DNA of 64,000 nt from Kordiimonadaceae bacterium (GTDB lineage Bacteria > Pseudomonadota > Alphaproteobacteria > Sphingomonadales > Emcibacteraceae), in the NCBI GenBank assembly GCA_018675425.1, contig JABGYD010000069.1, positions 1-64,000 on the forward strand, read 5' to 3'. Below the pieces are notes generated by a model that was given only the letters and a program-made list of their open reading frames with translations, had not been told where the DNA came from and searched no databases. Positions 25,632-34,475 of this stretch are shown one piece after another (the first letter of the stretch is position 1; each line of letters starts with the position of its first letter). The translations under genes and the position numbers were made by a program.

Positions 25632-26558
25632 ATGAACAGAAGAAGCGCCCAAGCACCCGCAGCAGTAATTATGATCCGTCCTCATCATTTCTTACCAAAC
25701 CAAGAAACAGCTAAAGACAACGCTTTTCAAAAAAATGGTGGCGGCTTAAATTTATCTGAAATGGCAAAATCTGCTTTTACAGAAACAACAAATGTTGCTA
25801 ACAAACTAACCTCTTTTGGAATTAAAACTCATATATTTGAAGATGAGAGCACGAAAAGTCCTGATTCAGTTTTTCCAAATAATTGGTTTTCCACTCACCC
25901 AGGTGGTCATATTGCTATCTATCCAATGTACCCGGAAAATCGTCGTCTTGAACGCCGGCATGATGTCATTGAGATGCTTAAAAGAAATTATCGTGTCCAA
26001 GATGTTATCGATTATTCAGGGCTCGAGCCTGATGGTCTATTCCTAGAGGGTACCGGCGCAATGGTTCTTGATCATATAGACCGTGTCGCTTATGCAGTTC
26101 GATCAAACCGAACTAATCCAGTGGCTCTTGAACGCTTCTGCACTCATTTTAATTATGAGCCGATGGTTTTTGATGCTGTTGATGATAATAGAAATCCAGT
26201 TTACCACACCAACGTGCTTATGTGTATAGCTACAGATTTTGTCATGATATGTCTCGATATGATTCCTGACAGTACTCGCCGTTTAGAAATAGAAGAACGT
26301 TTTACGCGCTCAGGACGTCAAATAATAGCACTCTCTATAAAACAAATTAAAAACTTTGCTGGAAATGCGCTTGAATTACAAAGCAATAAAGGTCTCGTAT
26401 TAGCACTTTCCAACGTTGCCTTAAAAGCGCTAGATCCGAAGCAGAAAGCCATTATTGAACAAAGCACAATAATACTGCCTCTTGATATTCCTACTATAGA
26501 ACTAGCTGGTGGTTCGGTGCGCTGTATGTTGGCCGGAGTTCATTTATCACCCCGGTAG
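25632..26558 (+). CDS. ctlX: CtlX-type citrulline hydrolase (amidinotransferase/deiminase superfamily)
   Basis: The 308-residue protein is of the arginine deiminase-like pentein fold. Recognisable segments are the N-terminal QAPAAVIMIRPHHF, FPNNWFSTHPGGHIAIYPMY, DGLFLEGTGAMVLDH, NPVYHTNVLMCIA and the C-terminal ELAGGSVRCMLAGVHL, which holds the presumed catalytic Cys (RCM) preceded by the conserved GG. CtlX proteins hydrolyse citrulline to ornithine, ammonia and CO2. Pairing with ornithine cyclodeaminase makes citrulline to proline a coherent route. Other guanidine or ureido substrates remain possible. Confidence 0.85.
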   Translation: MNRRSAQAPAAVIMIRPHHFLPNQETAKDNAFQKNGGGLNLSEMAKSAFTETTNVANKLTSFGIKTHIFEDESTKSPDSVFPNNWFSTHPGGHIAIYPMYPENRRLERRHDVIEMLKRNYRVQDVIDYSGLEPDGLFLEGTGAMVLDHIDRVAYAVRSNRTNPVALERFCTHFNYEPMVFDAVDDNRNPVYHTNVLMCIATDFVMICLDMIPDSTRRLEIEERFTRSGRQIIALSIKQIKNFAGNALELQSNKGLVLALSNVALKALDPKQKAIIEQSTIILPLDIPTIELAGGSVRCMLAGVHLSPR

Positions 26559-26595
26559 AATAATAGTTTCTTCGGTCTCAGCTAACGCAGCTTAT

Positions 26596-27474
26596 TTAGT
26601 GATGATTAGTCTTAGATAAAACCCCGTCGCTACTTACTGTAAGTCTTACACTTTTCTCATGAAAAGTAATTTTTTCTTGTTTAAAAAGTTTTCCAAGTGA
26701 TTTTTTAAAATTGGATTTACTAACATGAAACACCTCATAAATTTCCGTGGGCGAACTTTTATCAGTTAAGTGTGTTTTTCCACCATGCTCTGAAAGATGT
26801 TTTAGTATTTTTTCTGCTAATTCATCCCTCACTTCATAAGACATTTTCTGTAAAGTGATATTAATGCGTTTATCCTCACGTGGCTCACCTATATAACCTT
26901 TAAATGTATCCCCTACCTTTATAGGTCTAACAATTTCATTGCTATGAATAAGACCAAGGTGAGTGCCATTAACCACCGCCTTAAAGCCAAGGTCGCTGCG
27001 GCTACAAATTAGTAAATCAACTTCCTGTCTGACCTCAAAAGCGACATCATTCTCTTCATTTAAAAATCTACTGAGACGTGACGTTGCCGCGATACGCTCG
27101 GTTTTATCAATAAAAATATAGACTACATAACTGCGCCCTAATTCCATTGGCACTCTTTGTTCCTTAAAAGGAACTAGTAAATCCTTAGTTAACCCCCAGT
27201 CAACAAAACTTCCAAATTGGCTTTGTCCAACAACTGTTAAAAACACAGCCTCTCCAACCTTAGCGAAAGGTATTTCAGTTGTAGCAATGGGCCTATCTTC
27301 AGAATCAAGATAGATAAAAACGTCAATAAATTTTCCTACTTCCCAAAGTGTTTCATCTTTAGGTAAATATTTTCCAGGCAACAATATTTCTTCTTCATCA
27401 CTCAAAAGGTAAACACCAAAATCAACATGTTTTGCAATTTCAAGCGTATGATTTTTGCCGACTTCTATCATCAT
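26596..27474 (-). CDS. CvfB/YitL-like S1-domain RNA-binding protein
   Basis: The 292-residue protein follows the CvfB pattern: several S1-like OB domains (IEVGKNHTLEIAKHVDFGVYLL; EAVFLTVVGQSQFGSFVDWGL; VDLLICSRSDLGFKAVVNG) and a C-terminal winged helix (SPTEIYEVFHVSKSNFKKSLGKLFKQ). CvfB binds RNA and affects virulence-gene expression in staphylococci; the role elsewhere is unknown. Its ATG overlaps the stop codon of the reductive-dehalogenase-like gene in an ATGA, so translation is coupled. No functional link between the two is obvious. Confidence 0.86.
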   Translation of the reverse strand: MMIEVGKNHTLEIAKHVDFGVYLLSDEEEILLPGKYLPKDETLWEVGKFIDVFIYLDSEDRPIATTEIPFAKVGEAVFLTVVGQSQFGSFVDWGLTKDLLVPFKEQRVPMELGRSYVVYIFIDKTERIAATSRLSRFLNEENDVAFEVRQEVDLLICSRSDLGFKAVVNGTHLGLIHSNEIVRPIKVGDTFKGYIGEPREDKRINITLQKMSYEVRDELAEKILKHLSEHGGKTHLTDKSSPTEIYEVFHVSKSNFKKSLGKLFKQEKITFHEKSVRLTVSSDGVLSKTNHH

Positions 27475-28721
27475 TTTCTTTTCTGTGTATGCTTGGGGTT
27501 ACTTTCTGCTTTCGCATTTACAAGCTCTGGTCTCCACCAATCACTAGTTTTCAATCTTCCGCGATCCATAAACCAGTCATCAAGCTTGAGAGCAATTTTT
27601 TTAAACGGTCCCTTGGCAAGTTGCAACCACAATCGGTGAATGAGTTTTGAAAAATCTCGATTGTAAGGACAGGTGCGTATGCAGATGCTGCAATCGGTAT
27701 TTTGATTACACCAAAAATTAAAACACTTTTCAGCAGAAGGTGTCCATTTAACAACACCCTTTATATTACTCTCGCTATGTGTTTGATCAGTTGGCGGCCC
27801 AAATGGAATTGCCTTGGGTGGACAGGCCTTAGCACAGCGATCACAGGTATTACAAAACTCTTCAACACCAAACTTCTTCGGACTGTTAATTTCAAGAGGC
27901 ATATCTGTGAAAATTTTACCAATTCTAAACCTAGGTCCGTACTTTTCATTAATTAGCATCCCATGACGCCCAACCTCACCAAGCCCAGCTTGTAAAGCTA
28001 ACGGAATACAAAGAGCACTATCATTAAGGGTTGCATATGCCCGATAGCCCATATTCCGTATGTATTGTGCCAACGTAATAATCGCTACCCCATCAAAGGT
28101 ATATCCAAGTCCAGTAGCCGCGCCTGATAGAGCCGAGGGCACCGTCTTAATAAGACCATGGTCCATAGGCTCAAGCGTCACTATCACATTTGGGATATCA
28201 TGGGGAATTTCCTGAGGTTTTTGTCCATCACCCTGAGCCGTAAAAATAGATTTATACATCCAACGCTCATCATATTCACACACACCAAGATCGCCAACAC
28301 CACAAAATCCAGCAACCTTTCGCAGATCTCGCGTTGCTTCGGCCAAATTTTCATAAGGATATGGATCCGGCCAGCCCTCATCATGCGATGTATAATAATC
28401 CCAAAAGCCTTCCTTGCGAATTTCATTTGGCTTTTCGTTTCTAAATTCACCAGCTTTTTCAATATCACGAACAACATTATTTACATGCCAAGCCGCATTT
28501 CGAAATGCATAATCTTTCTGACTAAAACCGTCTGTTTTTCGTGCTTTTGCGTGAGGCATATAATAGCCCTCAAAAAACTTATCTGCTTTCTCAGACTTTA
28601 TCTTGGGATCCCACATAGCTCGACAGTAAATATCAAATTTTTGTTCAAACCTTTCAAAATTCTCATTTACCTCTATACCTGTTTCATCATCAATGGGGCG
28701 AGAATTCTTAGATTTTACCAT
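27471..28721 (-). CDS. Reductive dehalogenase-like cobalamin/iron-sulfur protein, cytosolic
   Basis: The 416-residue protein has the RdhA/QueG-type core: SALCIPLALQAGLGEVGRHG (about 235-254), YGPRFRIGKIFTDMPL, then two ferredoxin motifs, C290/C293/C296/C300 and a second Cys group (C333, C338, C344, C347, C351). The long N-terminus with YKSIF and the unusual second cluster spacing fit reductive dehalogenases rather than epoxyqueuosine reductase. There is no Tat signal and no RdhB anchor gene, so it should be cytosolic and catabolic, as in aerobic dehalogenases of the BhbA/NpRdhA kind, although the C-terminal reductase domain of those proteins is absent. Electrons must come from an unlinked donor. 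Confidence 0.75.
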   Translation of the reverse strand: MVKSKNSRPIDDETGIEVNENFERFEQKFDIYCRAMWDPKIKSEKADKFFEGYYMPHAKARKTDGFSQKDYAFRNAAWHVNNVVRDIEKAGEFRNEKPNEIRKEGFWDYYTSHDEGWPDPYPYENLAEATRDLRKVAGFCGVGDLGVCEYDERWMYKSIFTAQGDGQKPQEIPHDIPNVIVTLEPMDHGLIKTVPSALSGAATGLGYTFDGVAIITLAQYIRNMGYRAYATLNDSALCIPLALQAGLGEVGRHGMLINEKYGPRFRIGKIFTDMPLEINSPKKFGVEEFCNTCDRCAKACPPKAIPFGPPTDQTHSESNIKGVVKWTPSAEKCFNFWCNQNTDCSICIRTCPYNRDFSKLIHRLWLQLAKGPFKKIALKLDDWFMDRGRLKTSDWWRPELVNAKAESNPKHTQKRK

Positions 28722-28829
28722 CAGTTGTCCTATATTAATTAGTATACGTCAGAAGATAACCAAATTTTGCTTTTGCATCAATCAAATATAAATGTCATGC
28801 TTCCATGAAGATTAATAAGGATAATTTTA

Positions 28830-29912
28830 ATGAGAAGTTTTTTTCAACGATATTTATTACCTGGGCTTATCTTCCAGTCGGTTACTATAGCTGGAGGATA
28901 TGCCACTGGTCGTGAAATTGTTGAATTTTTTTTTAATGCCGGTCCAACAGGTGGATTACTTGGTATTCTTGTTGCTATGGTAATATGGAGTATCACTCTC
29001 GCTGCTTGCTTTGAACTTGCACGTGTTACAAAAAGTTACGATTATCAAACTTATTTCAGTCAAACGCTAGGCCGCGGCAGCATCTTGTTTGAAATTACTT
29101 ATATGCTACAAATAATATTAGTTATCTCTATTGTTGGTGCAGCCGCTGGCGAACTACTTTCAGAAAATTATGGAATTAAGGCCATCTGGGGCACAGTAAC
29201 AATGATGATATCTGTGGCTATACTTGTATTTTTTGGATCAGGCTTAATCGAAAAATTTCTAAGCCTGTGGTCTATAATGCTTTATTTAGCATACGCCGCA
29301 TTCGTCATCCTCTGTATTAGTGTTTTTGGAGATAAAATAGCAACGAATTTTACCACCTATTCAATTGGTGAGGGATGGTTTATTAGTGGATTAACTTATT
29401 CTGGCTATAATCTCGCTACAATTGCTGCTGTTCTCTTTTGCATACGTCACATCAAAACCCGTAAAGAGGCTATCTCGGCTGGGCTCCTTGCTGGGCCGAT
29501 TGCAATGATACCAGCTATCTTCTTCTTTGTTGCCATGATTGGATATTATCCAGAAATCATGGAGCAGTCATTGCCTGTTAATTACTTACTCAATATCCTT
29601 GATGTACCAGTTTTTAAAATTTTATTTGAAGTAATTCTCTTTGGTACTTTTATTGAGACTTGCACGGCACTGATCCATTCCGTTAATGAAAGAATTGCAG
29701 TAGCGTACGACGACAGAAAGAGCCATATGCCTCGCTATATGCGCCCAGTAATTGCATTGGTGATCCTCTTTACCGCCATAGTAATGGCAACTAACTTTGG
29801 TGTTGTTAATTTAATATCTTCAGGGTACGGGACACTAACCTGGATATTTATTATATTGATTATTGTTCCGCTTTTTACTATTGGTATACGGAAAATAATA
29901 AAGCAAAAATAG
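28830..29912 (+). CDS. YkvI-like membrane protein, putative transporter (APC superfamily-like)
   Basis: The 360-residue protein has about ten hydrophobic segments and no signal peptide. LPGLIFQSVTIAGGYATGREIVEFF at the start resembles the YkvI membrane protein family, thought to have a LeuT/APC-like fold. It lies 2 bp before a D-amino-acid dehydrogenase-like gene, so transport of the oxidase's amino-acid substrate is a reasonable inference. No characterised member is recognised, and the substrate is unknown. Confidence 0.7.
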   Translation: MRSFFQRYLLPGLIFQSVTIAGGYATGREIVEFFFNAGPTGGLLGILVAMVIWSITLAACFELARVTKSYDYQTYFSQTLGRGSILFEITYMLQIILVISIVGAAAGELLSENYGIKAIWGTVTMMISVAILVFFGSGLIEKFLSLWSIMLYLAYAAFVILCISVFGDKIATNFTTYSIGEGWFISGLTYSGYNLATIAAVLFCIRHIKTRKEAISAGLLAGPIAMIPAIFFFVAMIGYYPEIMEQSLPVNYLLNILDVPVFKILFEVILFGTFIETCTALIHSVNERIAVAYDDRKSHMPRYMRPVIALVILFTAIVMATNFGVVNLISSGYGTLTWIFIILIIVPLFTIGIRKIIKQK

Positions 29913-29914
29913 CT

Positions 29915-31174
29915 ATGAAAATAACTATCATTGGCGCTGGAATAATAGGCGTATCTAGTGCATACTTTCTCGCAAAGAGTGGCTACGAAGTCGAAGTTAT
30001 TGACCGACAGGATGGTCCCGGACTGGAGACTAGTTTTGCCAACGCTGGTATGCTAACGCCATCGATGTCAGACCCTTGGAATTCTCCAGGTATAATGGGG
30101 ACCCTTATATCTTCTTTAATTGGTGGACATAGTTCCATAATTTTGTCACCTAAGATACTGCCTTCCATAGTTGGTTGGGGGCTTTCTTTTTTAAATCAAT
30201 CAAGACAAAAGTATTTTTATAACAACCTACATCGGAGCGCTGAACTCTGCTGCTATTCCATGAAAGTGCTTGCAAAACTAAATGATGATCTTGATATTAA
30301 TTATCAAGGTTATAAGACAGGTTCAATGAAGGTTTTTCGAGATCAAAGTGCAATGGATAAATTGGCTAAACTATCGGAGCAATTAAAGGACCACGGCATG
30401 ACATATCAAGTTCTTAAAAGTAAAGAACTGTTGAAGTTGGAACCTTCACTTAAAGGAGCTGAACATCGTCTGTGTGGAGGAGTATATTTCCCAGATGATC
30501 AAGCAGGTAACGCATACCAATTTACTTGCGAAATGGAAGTGAAAGCTCGAAATCTTGGTGTTAGTTTTCATTACGGCGTAAGTGTCAATAAAATGATTAG
30601 GGAAGGAGAAAAAATAACTAAAATAATTACTAGTGAAGGTGAAGTTAACTCGAATATGTTCATACTCTGCACTGGAAGTTATTCGATGCCCCTTGCCCGC
30701 ACAGCTAGCTTGAATATTCCTGTGAGACCCGCAAAGGGTTATTCGCTTACGATCCCAATTAATGGCTGGAAATCTGGTCCGCGCATGCCGCTCATCGACG
30801 ATGGATCCCATTTAGCTATTACTCCTCTGGGCGATACTATTAGGATTGCTGGTGCAGCAGAATTTTCTGGCTATGACCGACAAATAAAGAAAAATCGTAT
30901 TGGTAAACTTTATGATTTGCTTGATGAAATTTATCCACAATTTGGTCCTTACCTCGAGCGCGATAAAGTAAAAGAATGGTCAGGCTTAAGGCCACTCACC
31001 CCAGATGGTTCGCCTTACATTGGCAGAACACCAATCAAAAACTTGTATCTTAATACCGGACACGGCCCCTTAGGGTGGACTATGGCAGCAGGGTCTGCAA
31101 AAATGCTAAGTAATATTATAGATGGCAAAAAAACAATCCTAAATGAAAACAACTATTGCTTAAACCGCCATTAG
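29915..31174 (+). CDS. FAD-dependent D-amino-acid dehydrogenase (DadA-like)
   Basis: The 419-residue protein of the DAO family has an N-terminal Rossmann motif TIIGAGIIGVSSAYFLAKSGYEVEVIDR, then GLETSFANAGMLTPSMSDPWNSPG, characteristic of DadA. The C-terminal RPLTPDGSPYIGRTPIKNLYLNTGHGPLGWTMAAGSA completes FAD binding. It oxidatively deaminates D-amino acids (or related secondary amines) to 2-oxo acids and feeds electrons to the membrane. It is coupled to the preceding transporter-like gene, and its end overlaps the convergent transporter gene by 4 bp. Glycine or sarcosine oxidase-like activity cannot be excluded. Confidence 0.87.
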   Translation: MKITIIGAGIIGVSSAYFLAKSGYEVEVIDRQDGPGLETSFANAGMLTPSMSDPWNSPGIMGTLISSLIGGHSSIILSPKILPSIVGWGLSFLNQSRQKYFYNNLHRSAELCCYSMKVLAKLNDDLDINYQGYKTGSMKVFRDQSAMDKLAKLSEQLKDHGMTYQVLKSKELLKLEPSLKGAEHRLCGGVYFPDDQAGNAYQFTCEMEVKARNLGVSFHYGVSVNKMIREGEKITKIITSEGEVNSNMFILCTGSYSMPLARTASLNIPVRPAKGYSLTIPINGWKSGPRMPLIDDGSHLAITPLGDTIRIAGAAEFSGYDRQIKKNRIGKLYDLLDEIYPQFGPYLERDKVKEWSGLRPLTPDGSPYIGRTPIKNLYLNTGHGPLGWTMAAGSAKMLSNIIDGKKTILNENNYCLNRH

Positions 31175-32553
31175 AACGGATTGCCAAATATCATCATATA
31201 AACAACAAGGGTTATAGCAAAAGTAGCAATATACTTTGTACTAATTCGCCATATGATAAATTCTATACTTCCAATTGCAAAACCTAATTGCTTTTCTGCC
31301 ATTTCATTTGTCATCGCCCAACCAGCAAAAAGACCAATCATAAGCGCATTGATAGGTATGAGTAAATTAGCAACAGTAAAGTCCATGATGCCAAAAAGAT
31401 TCTTACCTTCAAATAGCGGTATAAAATCAAGGGGTTTAAATTCTACTAATACATTAAAGGATAACACCATAAATATACCAATAGACCAAGCAATCATACC
31501 TGACGTCCAAGCCATTTTAGCCCGTGACTTGCCTTTATCAACAAACCAAGCAACAATAGGCTCAAGCATTCCTATAGTGGACGATAAAGCAGCAAAAGAA
31601 AGTAATATAAAGAAGAGCCCTCCGAATAGTATTCCTCCCGGCATTTGGCCAAAAGCTATTGGAAGCGTGACAAATATAAGTCCAGGACCCTCACTCGGCT
31701 CAAGACCATAAGCAAAAACTATTGGAAAGATCGCAAAGCCAGCAAGCAGGGCAACTAAAGTATCCGCCATGGCAATCACCCCAGCAGATTTGGGAAGTGA
31801 TACATCATCTGGGAGATAAGCACCGTAAGTTATAAGTGCACCAACTCCAATAGCAAGTGAAAATAGTGCCTGCCCCAATGCCTCAAGTATCGCTCGTGGT
31901 GTAAGTTTTGAAAAATCAGGATTTAGTAAAAATTCAACAGTAGCAGCTGCATCCCCAGTTATCATAGCATAAATAGCAAGGAAAAATAGAATGACGAATA
32001 ATGCAGGTAACATAATTCTCACAGCCTTTTCAAGACCGTTTTTTACACCCCTCGAAATTATAGAGACTGTCGTAAATAAGAAAATACTAAACCACAATAT
32101 AGATGAAAAGACATTATCCTGCGACGCTTTAAAAATGGCGCCAGAGCCTGCACCGTCAACATCTCTAAATTTCCCCATTATAGCTTTAAAAGTATACTCC
32201 ACTGACCAACCTGCTATCACAGCATAATAAGAGAGACCAAGTATAGGAACTAAGATACTAATCCAGCCAATAATTTTCCATATGGGGTGGTACCCTTTTT
32301 TTACAAAGCGGTTCATCGTCTCTACAGCACTTAACTTCCCTTCACGACCCATGGCAAGCTCAGACATAATCAGGGGAACACCTAGAATGAGAACAAAGCC
32401 CACATAAACCATAATAAATGCACTACCGCCATTTTGCCCAGCAATATAAGGAAACCGCCATAAATTTCCGAGACCAACGGAGCAGCCAATAGCTGCCATT
32501 AAAAATGTTGACCTGGATGACCAGATTTCTTTTGGCTTTACTACATCGTCCAT
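31171..32553 (-). CDS. Neurotransmitter:sodium symporter (SNF) family transporter
   Basis: The protein is about 460 residues from ATG 32553, chosen because AGGA lies eight bases before it and the conserved start WSSRSTFLMAAIGCSVGLGNLWRFPYIAGQNGG follows at once; an upstream in-frame start would add an atypical 34-residue leader. About 12 membrane segments follow the LeuT pattern. SNF proteins import amino acids or related solutes with Na+. It lies convergent to the DadA-like gene with a 4-bp overlap; a role in amino-acid uptake is inferred. Confidence 0.88.
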   Translation of the reverse strand: MDDVVKPKEIWSSRSTFLMAAIGCSVGLGNLWRFPYIAGQNGGSAFIMVYVGFVLILGVPLIMSELAMGREGKLSAVETMNRFVKKGYHPIWKIIGWISILVPILGLSYYAVIAGWSVEYTFKAIMGKFRDVDGAGSGAIFKASQDNVFSSILWFSIFLFTTVSIISRGVKNGLEKAVRIMLPALFVILFFLAIYAMITGDAAATVEFLLNPDFSKLTPRAILEALGQALFSLAIGVGALITYGAYLPDDVSLPKSAGVIAMADTLVALLAGFAIFPIVFAYGLEPSEGPGLIFVTLPIAFGQMPGGILFGGLFFILLSFAALSSTIGMLEPIVAWFVDKGKSRAKMAWTSGMIAWSIGIFMVLSFNVLVEFKPLDFIPLFEGKNLFGIMDFTVANLLIPINALMIGLFAGWAMTNEMAEKQLGFAIGSIEFIIWRISTKYIATFAITLVVYMMIFGNPF

Positions 32554-32739
32554 AAAAAATGTCCTACTATCTAAATTTTTCATTATAATTTGATAAACCC
32601 TAGCGAGAATATTATTACTTTTCAATGCCTCTTTAATACTTTGTAATAATGCCACAAAAAAATAAACTTCATATTGATTGACTTTTTGTTAAAAATTCTC
32701 CGATAATCACCTCAACAAATTTAATTTTAGGATTTTGAT

Positions 32740-34407
32740 ATGAAAAAAATATTAGTACTTATTATCTTTTCTTTTGCACTTTACTCGTGCGATGCACCAA
32801 AAGTTTTGGACCCCGCAGAGCAATTAAAAGTTGATGATAGACCAAATATTCTTTTAATAATGGCAGATGATTTAGGCTATTCTGATATTGGGCCTTTTGG
32901 TGGTGAGATCTCAACCCCCAATCTTGATGCCCTTGCAGCAGGTGGTATCAAAATGAGCAATCTTTATGCGGCTTCGGCATGCTCCCCAACACGTACAATG
33001 CTTCTTGGTGGTGCAGATAGTCACCGCGGGGGAATGGGCACTATGTATAATGATCAAGCCCCAAACCAGGTTGGGCAGCCAGGGTATGAAGGTTATATGA
33101 ACCATGATGTTGTCTCTGTAGCTACACTGCTACAAGATACCGGTTATAATACATATATGACAGGTAAGTGGCACTTAGGCTACGAAGATGACCAATCCCC
33201 TAAAGCCAGAGGGTTTGAACGTTCTTTTGGCCTGCTCCAAGGCGGCAGTAGTCACTTTGATGATCAACCAATGACTGTTCAACATGATAAATCATGGTTT
33301 CGTGAAAACGGTAAGATGGTTGGTCTTCCCGAAGATTTTTTCTCAACTCAATTTTATACTGATAAGATGATCAACTATATGGAACTAGATGAAGAAGATG
33401 GAAAACCATTTTTTGCTTATCTTGCCTATACTGCGCCACACTGGCCTCTGCAGGCACCGACCGAATATCTGGATAAATACAAGGGCAGATATGATGCTGG
33501 TTATGAAAATCTCACTAAACAACGACATAAATCTCTGCAAGACCTAGGGCTTATAAAAGAGGACATACAAATGCCTGCACCAGCATATCCGCAGACTGAA
33601 AGCTGGGAAAATATAAGTGAACAGCAAAAAAAAATAGACGCCAGGGAAATGGAGATTTATGCAGCTATGGTTGACAATATGGACTTTCATATTGGTCGTG
33701 TTCTTGATTACCTCGAAGCGTCAGGTCAGCGCGAAAATACTATTATTATATTTATGTCTGATAATGGTGCGGCCGGCTTCGGACCAGGGATGGCCAAAGC
33801 TTTTCCTCAAGATTGGATAGACAGTAATTTTGATAATAGCTTTGAGAACATGGGTAAAAAAGGCTCATATATTTATTATGGCCCCCACTGGGCACGTGCC
33901 GGAACAGCCCCCTCAAGAATGTTTAAAGGGTTTTCGTCTGAAGGAGGACTTAAGGTACCAGGGATCATAAACTGGGGTGATAATTTAGCTATTAAAACTG
34001 GAGGTTTTAATGATCAATTCGTGACTGTTCATGATCTTCCTGTAACTTTTCTTGAAATTGCAGAAACGCAGCATCCTGGTACATCTTATAAAGGAAGGGA
34101 CGTATATCCCTATGTTGGAACTTCGATTCTTCCCTACTTAAGTGGAAAACAAGAAAGTATTCATGGCCCCACAGACATTGTCGCCTGGGAGCTTCATGAC
34201 CGCATGGCAGTTCGTAAAGGTGACTGGAAAATTATTAAAATTCCTGGCACATACGGCACTGGGGACTGGGAACTTTTTAATATCAAGAATGACCCAGGTG
34301 AGCGTAATGACTTAAGCACAAAAAACCTTACAAAACTCTCTGAACTAATTGCTGATTGGGAAACTTATGCGTTAGAAAATGGAGTTATCACACCCGAGTG
34401 GAAATAA
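32740..34407 (+). CDS. Lipoprotein arylsulfatase
   Basis: The 555-residue protein is a type I sulfatase with a lipoprotein signal: hydrophobic residues 4-14 and lipobox LYSC with C17. Metal ligands MADDLGYSDIG (D43, D44) and the activation motif CSPTR at 81-85 are present, so Cys81 should be converted to formylglycine by a separate maturase not seen here. It continues through TGKWHLGY, PFFAYLAYTAPHWPLQAP and MSDNGAAG to a C-terminal sub-domain. It would desulfate a sulfated compound or glycan at the cell envelope. It has no close operon partner. Confidence 0.9.
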   Translation: MKKILVLIIFSFALYSCDAPKVLDPAEQLKVDDRPNILLIMADDLGYSDIGPFGGEISTPNLDALAAGGIKMSNLYAASACSPTRTMLLGGADSHRGGMGTMYNDQAPNQVGQPGYEGYMNHDVVSVATLLQDTGYNTYMTGKWHLGYEDDQSPKARGFERSFGLLQGGSSHFDDQPMTVQHDKSWFRENGKMVGLPEDFFSTQFYTDKMINYMELDEEDGKPFFAYLAYTAPHWPLQAPTEYLDKYKGRYDAGYENLTKQRHKSLQDLGLIKEDIQMPAPAYPQTESWENISEQQKKIDAREMEIYAAMVDNMDFHIGRVLDYLEASGQRENTIIIFMSDNGAAGFGPGMAKAFPQDWIDSNFDNSFENMGKKGSYIYYGPHWARAGTAPSRMFKGFSSEGGLKVPGIINWGDNLAIKTGGFNDQFVTVHDLPVTFLEIAETQHPGTSYKGRDVYPYVGTSILPYLSGKQESIHGPTDIVAWELHDRMAVRKGDWKIIKIPGTYGTGDWELFNIKNDPGERNDLSTKNLTKLSELIADWETYALENGVITPEWK

Positions 34408-34475
34408 TAAATTTTGGGTCACGATCGACGTTCAATATTCAACTAGAATTGATACCGTAAGGGTCAATAAAAAAT

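Noticed and set aside
27471-28721. Reading the Fe-S protein as epoxyqueuosine reductase (QueG)
   Set aside because: The long N-terminal region and the second Cys group with different spacing do not fit QueG as I know it; the RdhA-like call is kept with reduced confidence.
28158-28742. Long plus-strand open frame (194 codons) opposite the reductive dehalogenase-like gene
   Set aside because: It is antisense to a gene with clear conserved motifs and has a Leu/Ile/Phe-rich, non-descript composition typical of an antisense shadow.
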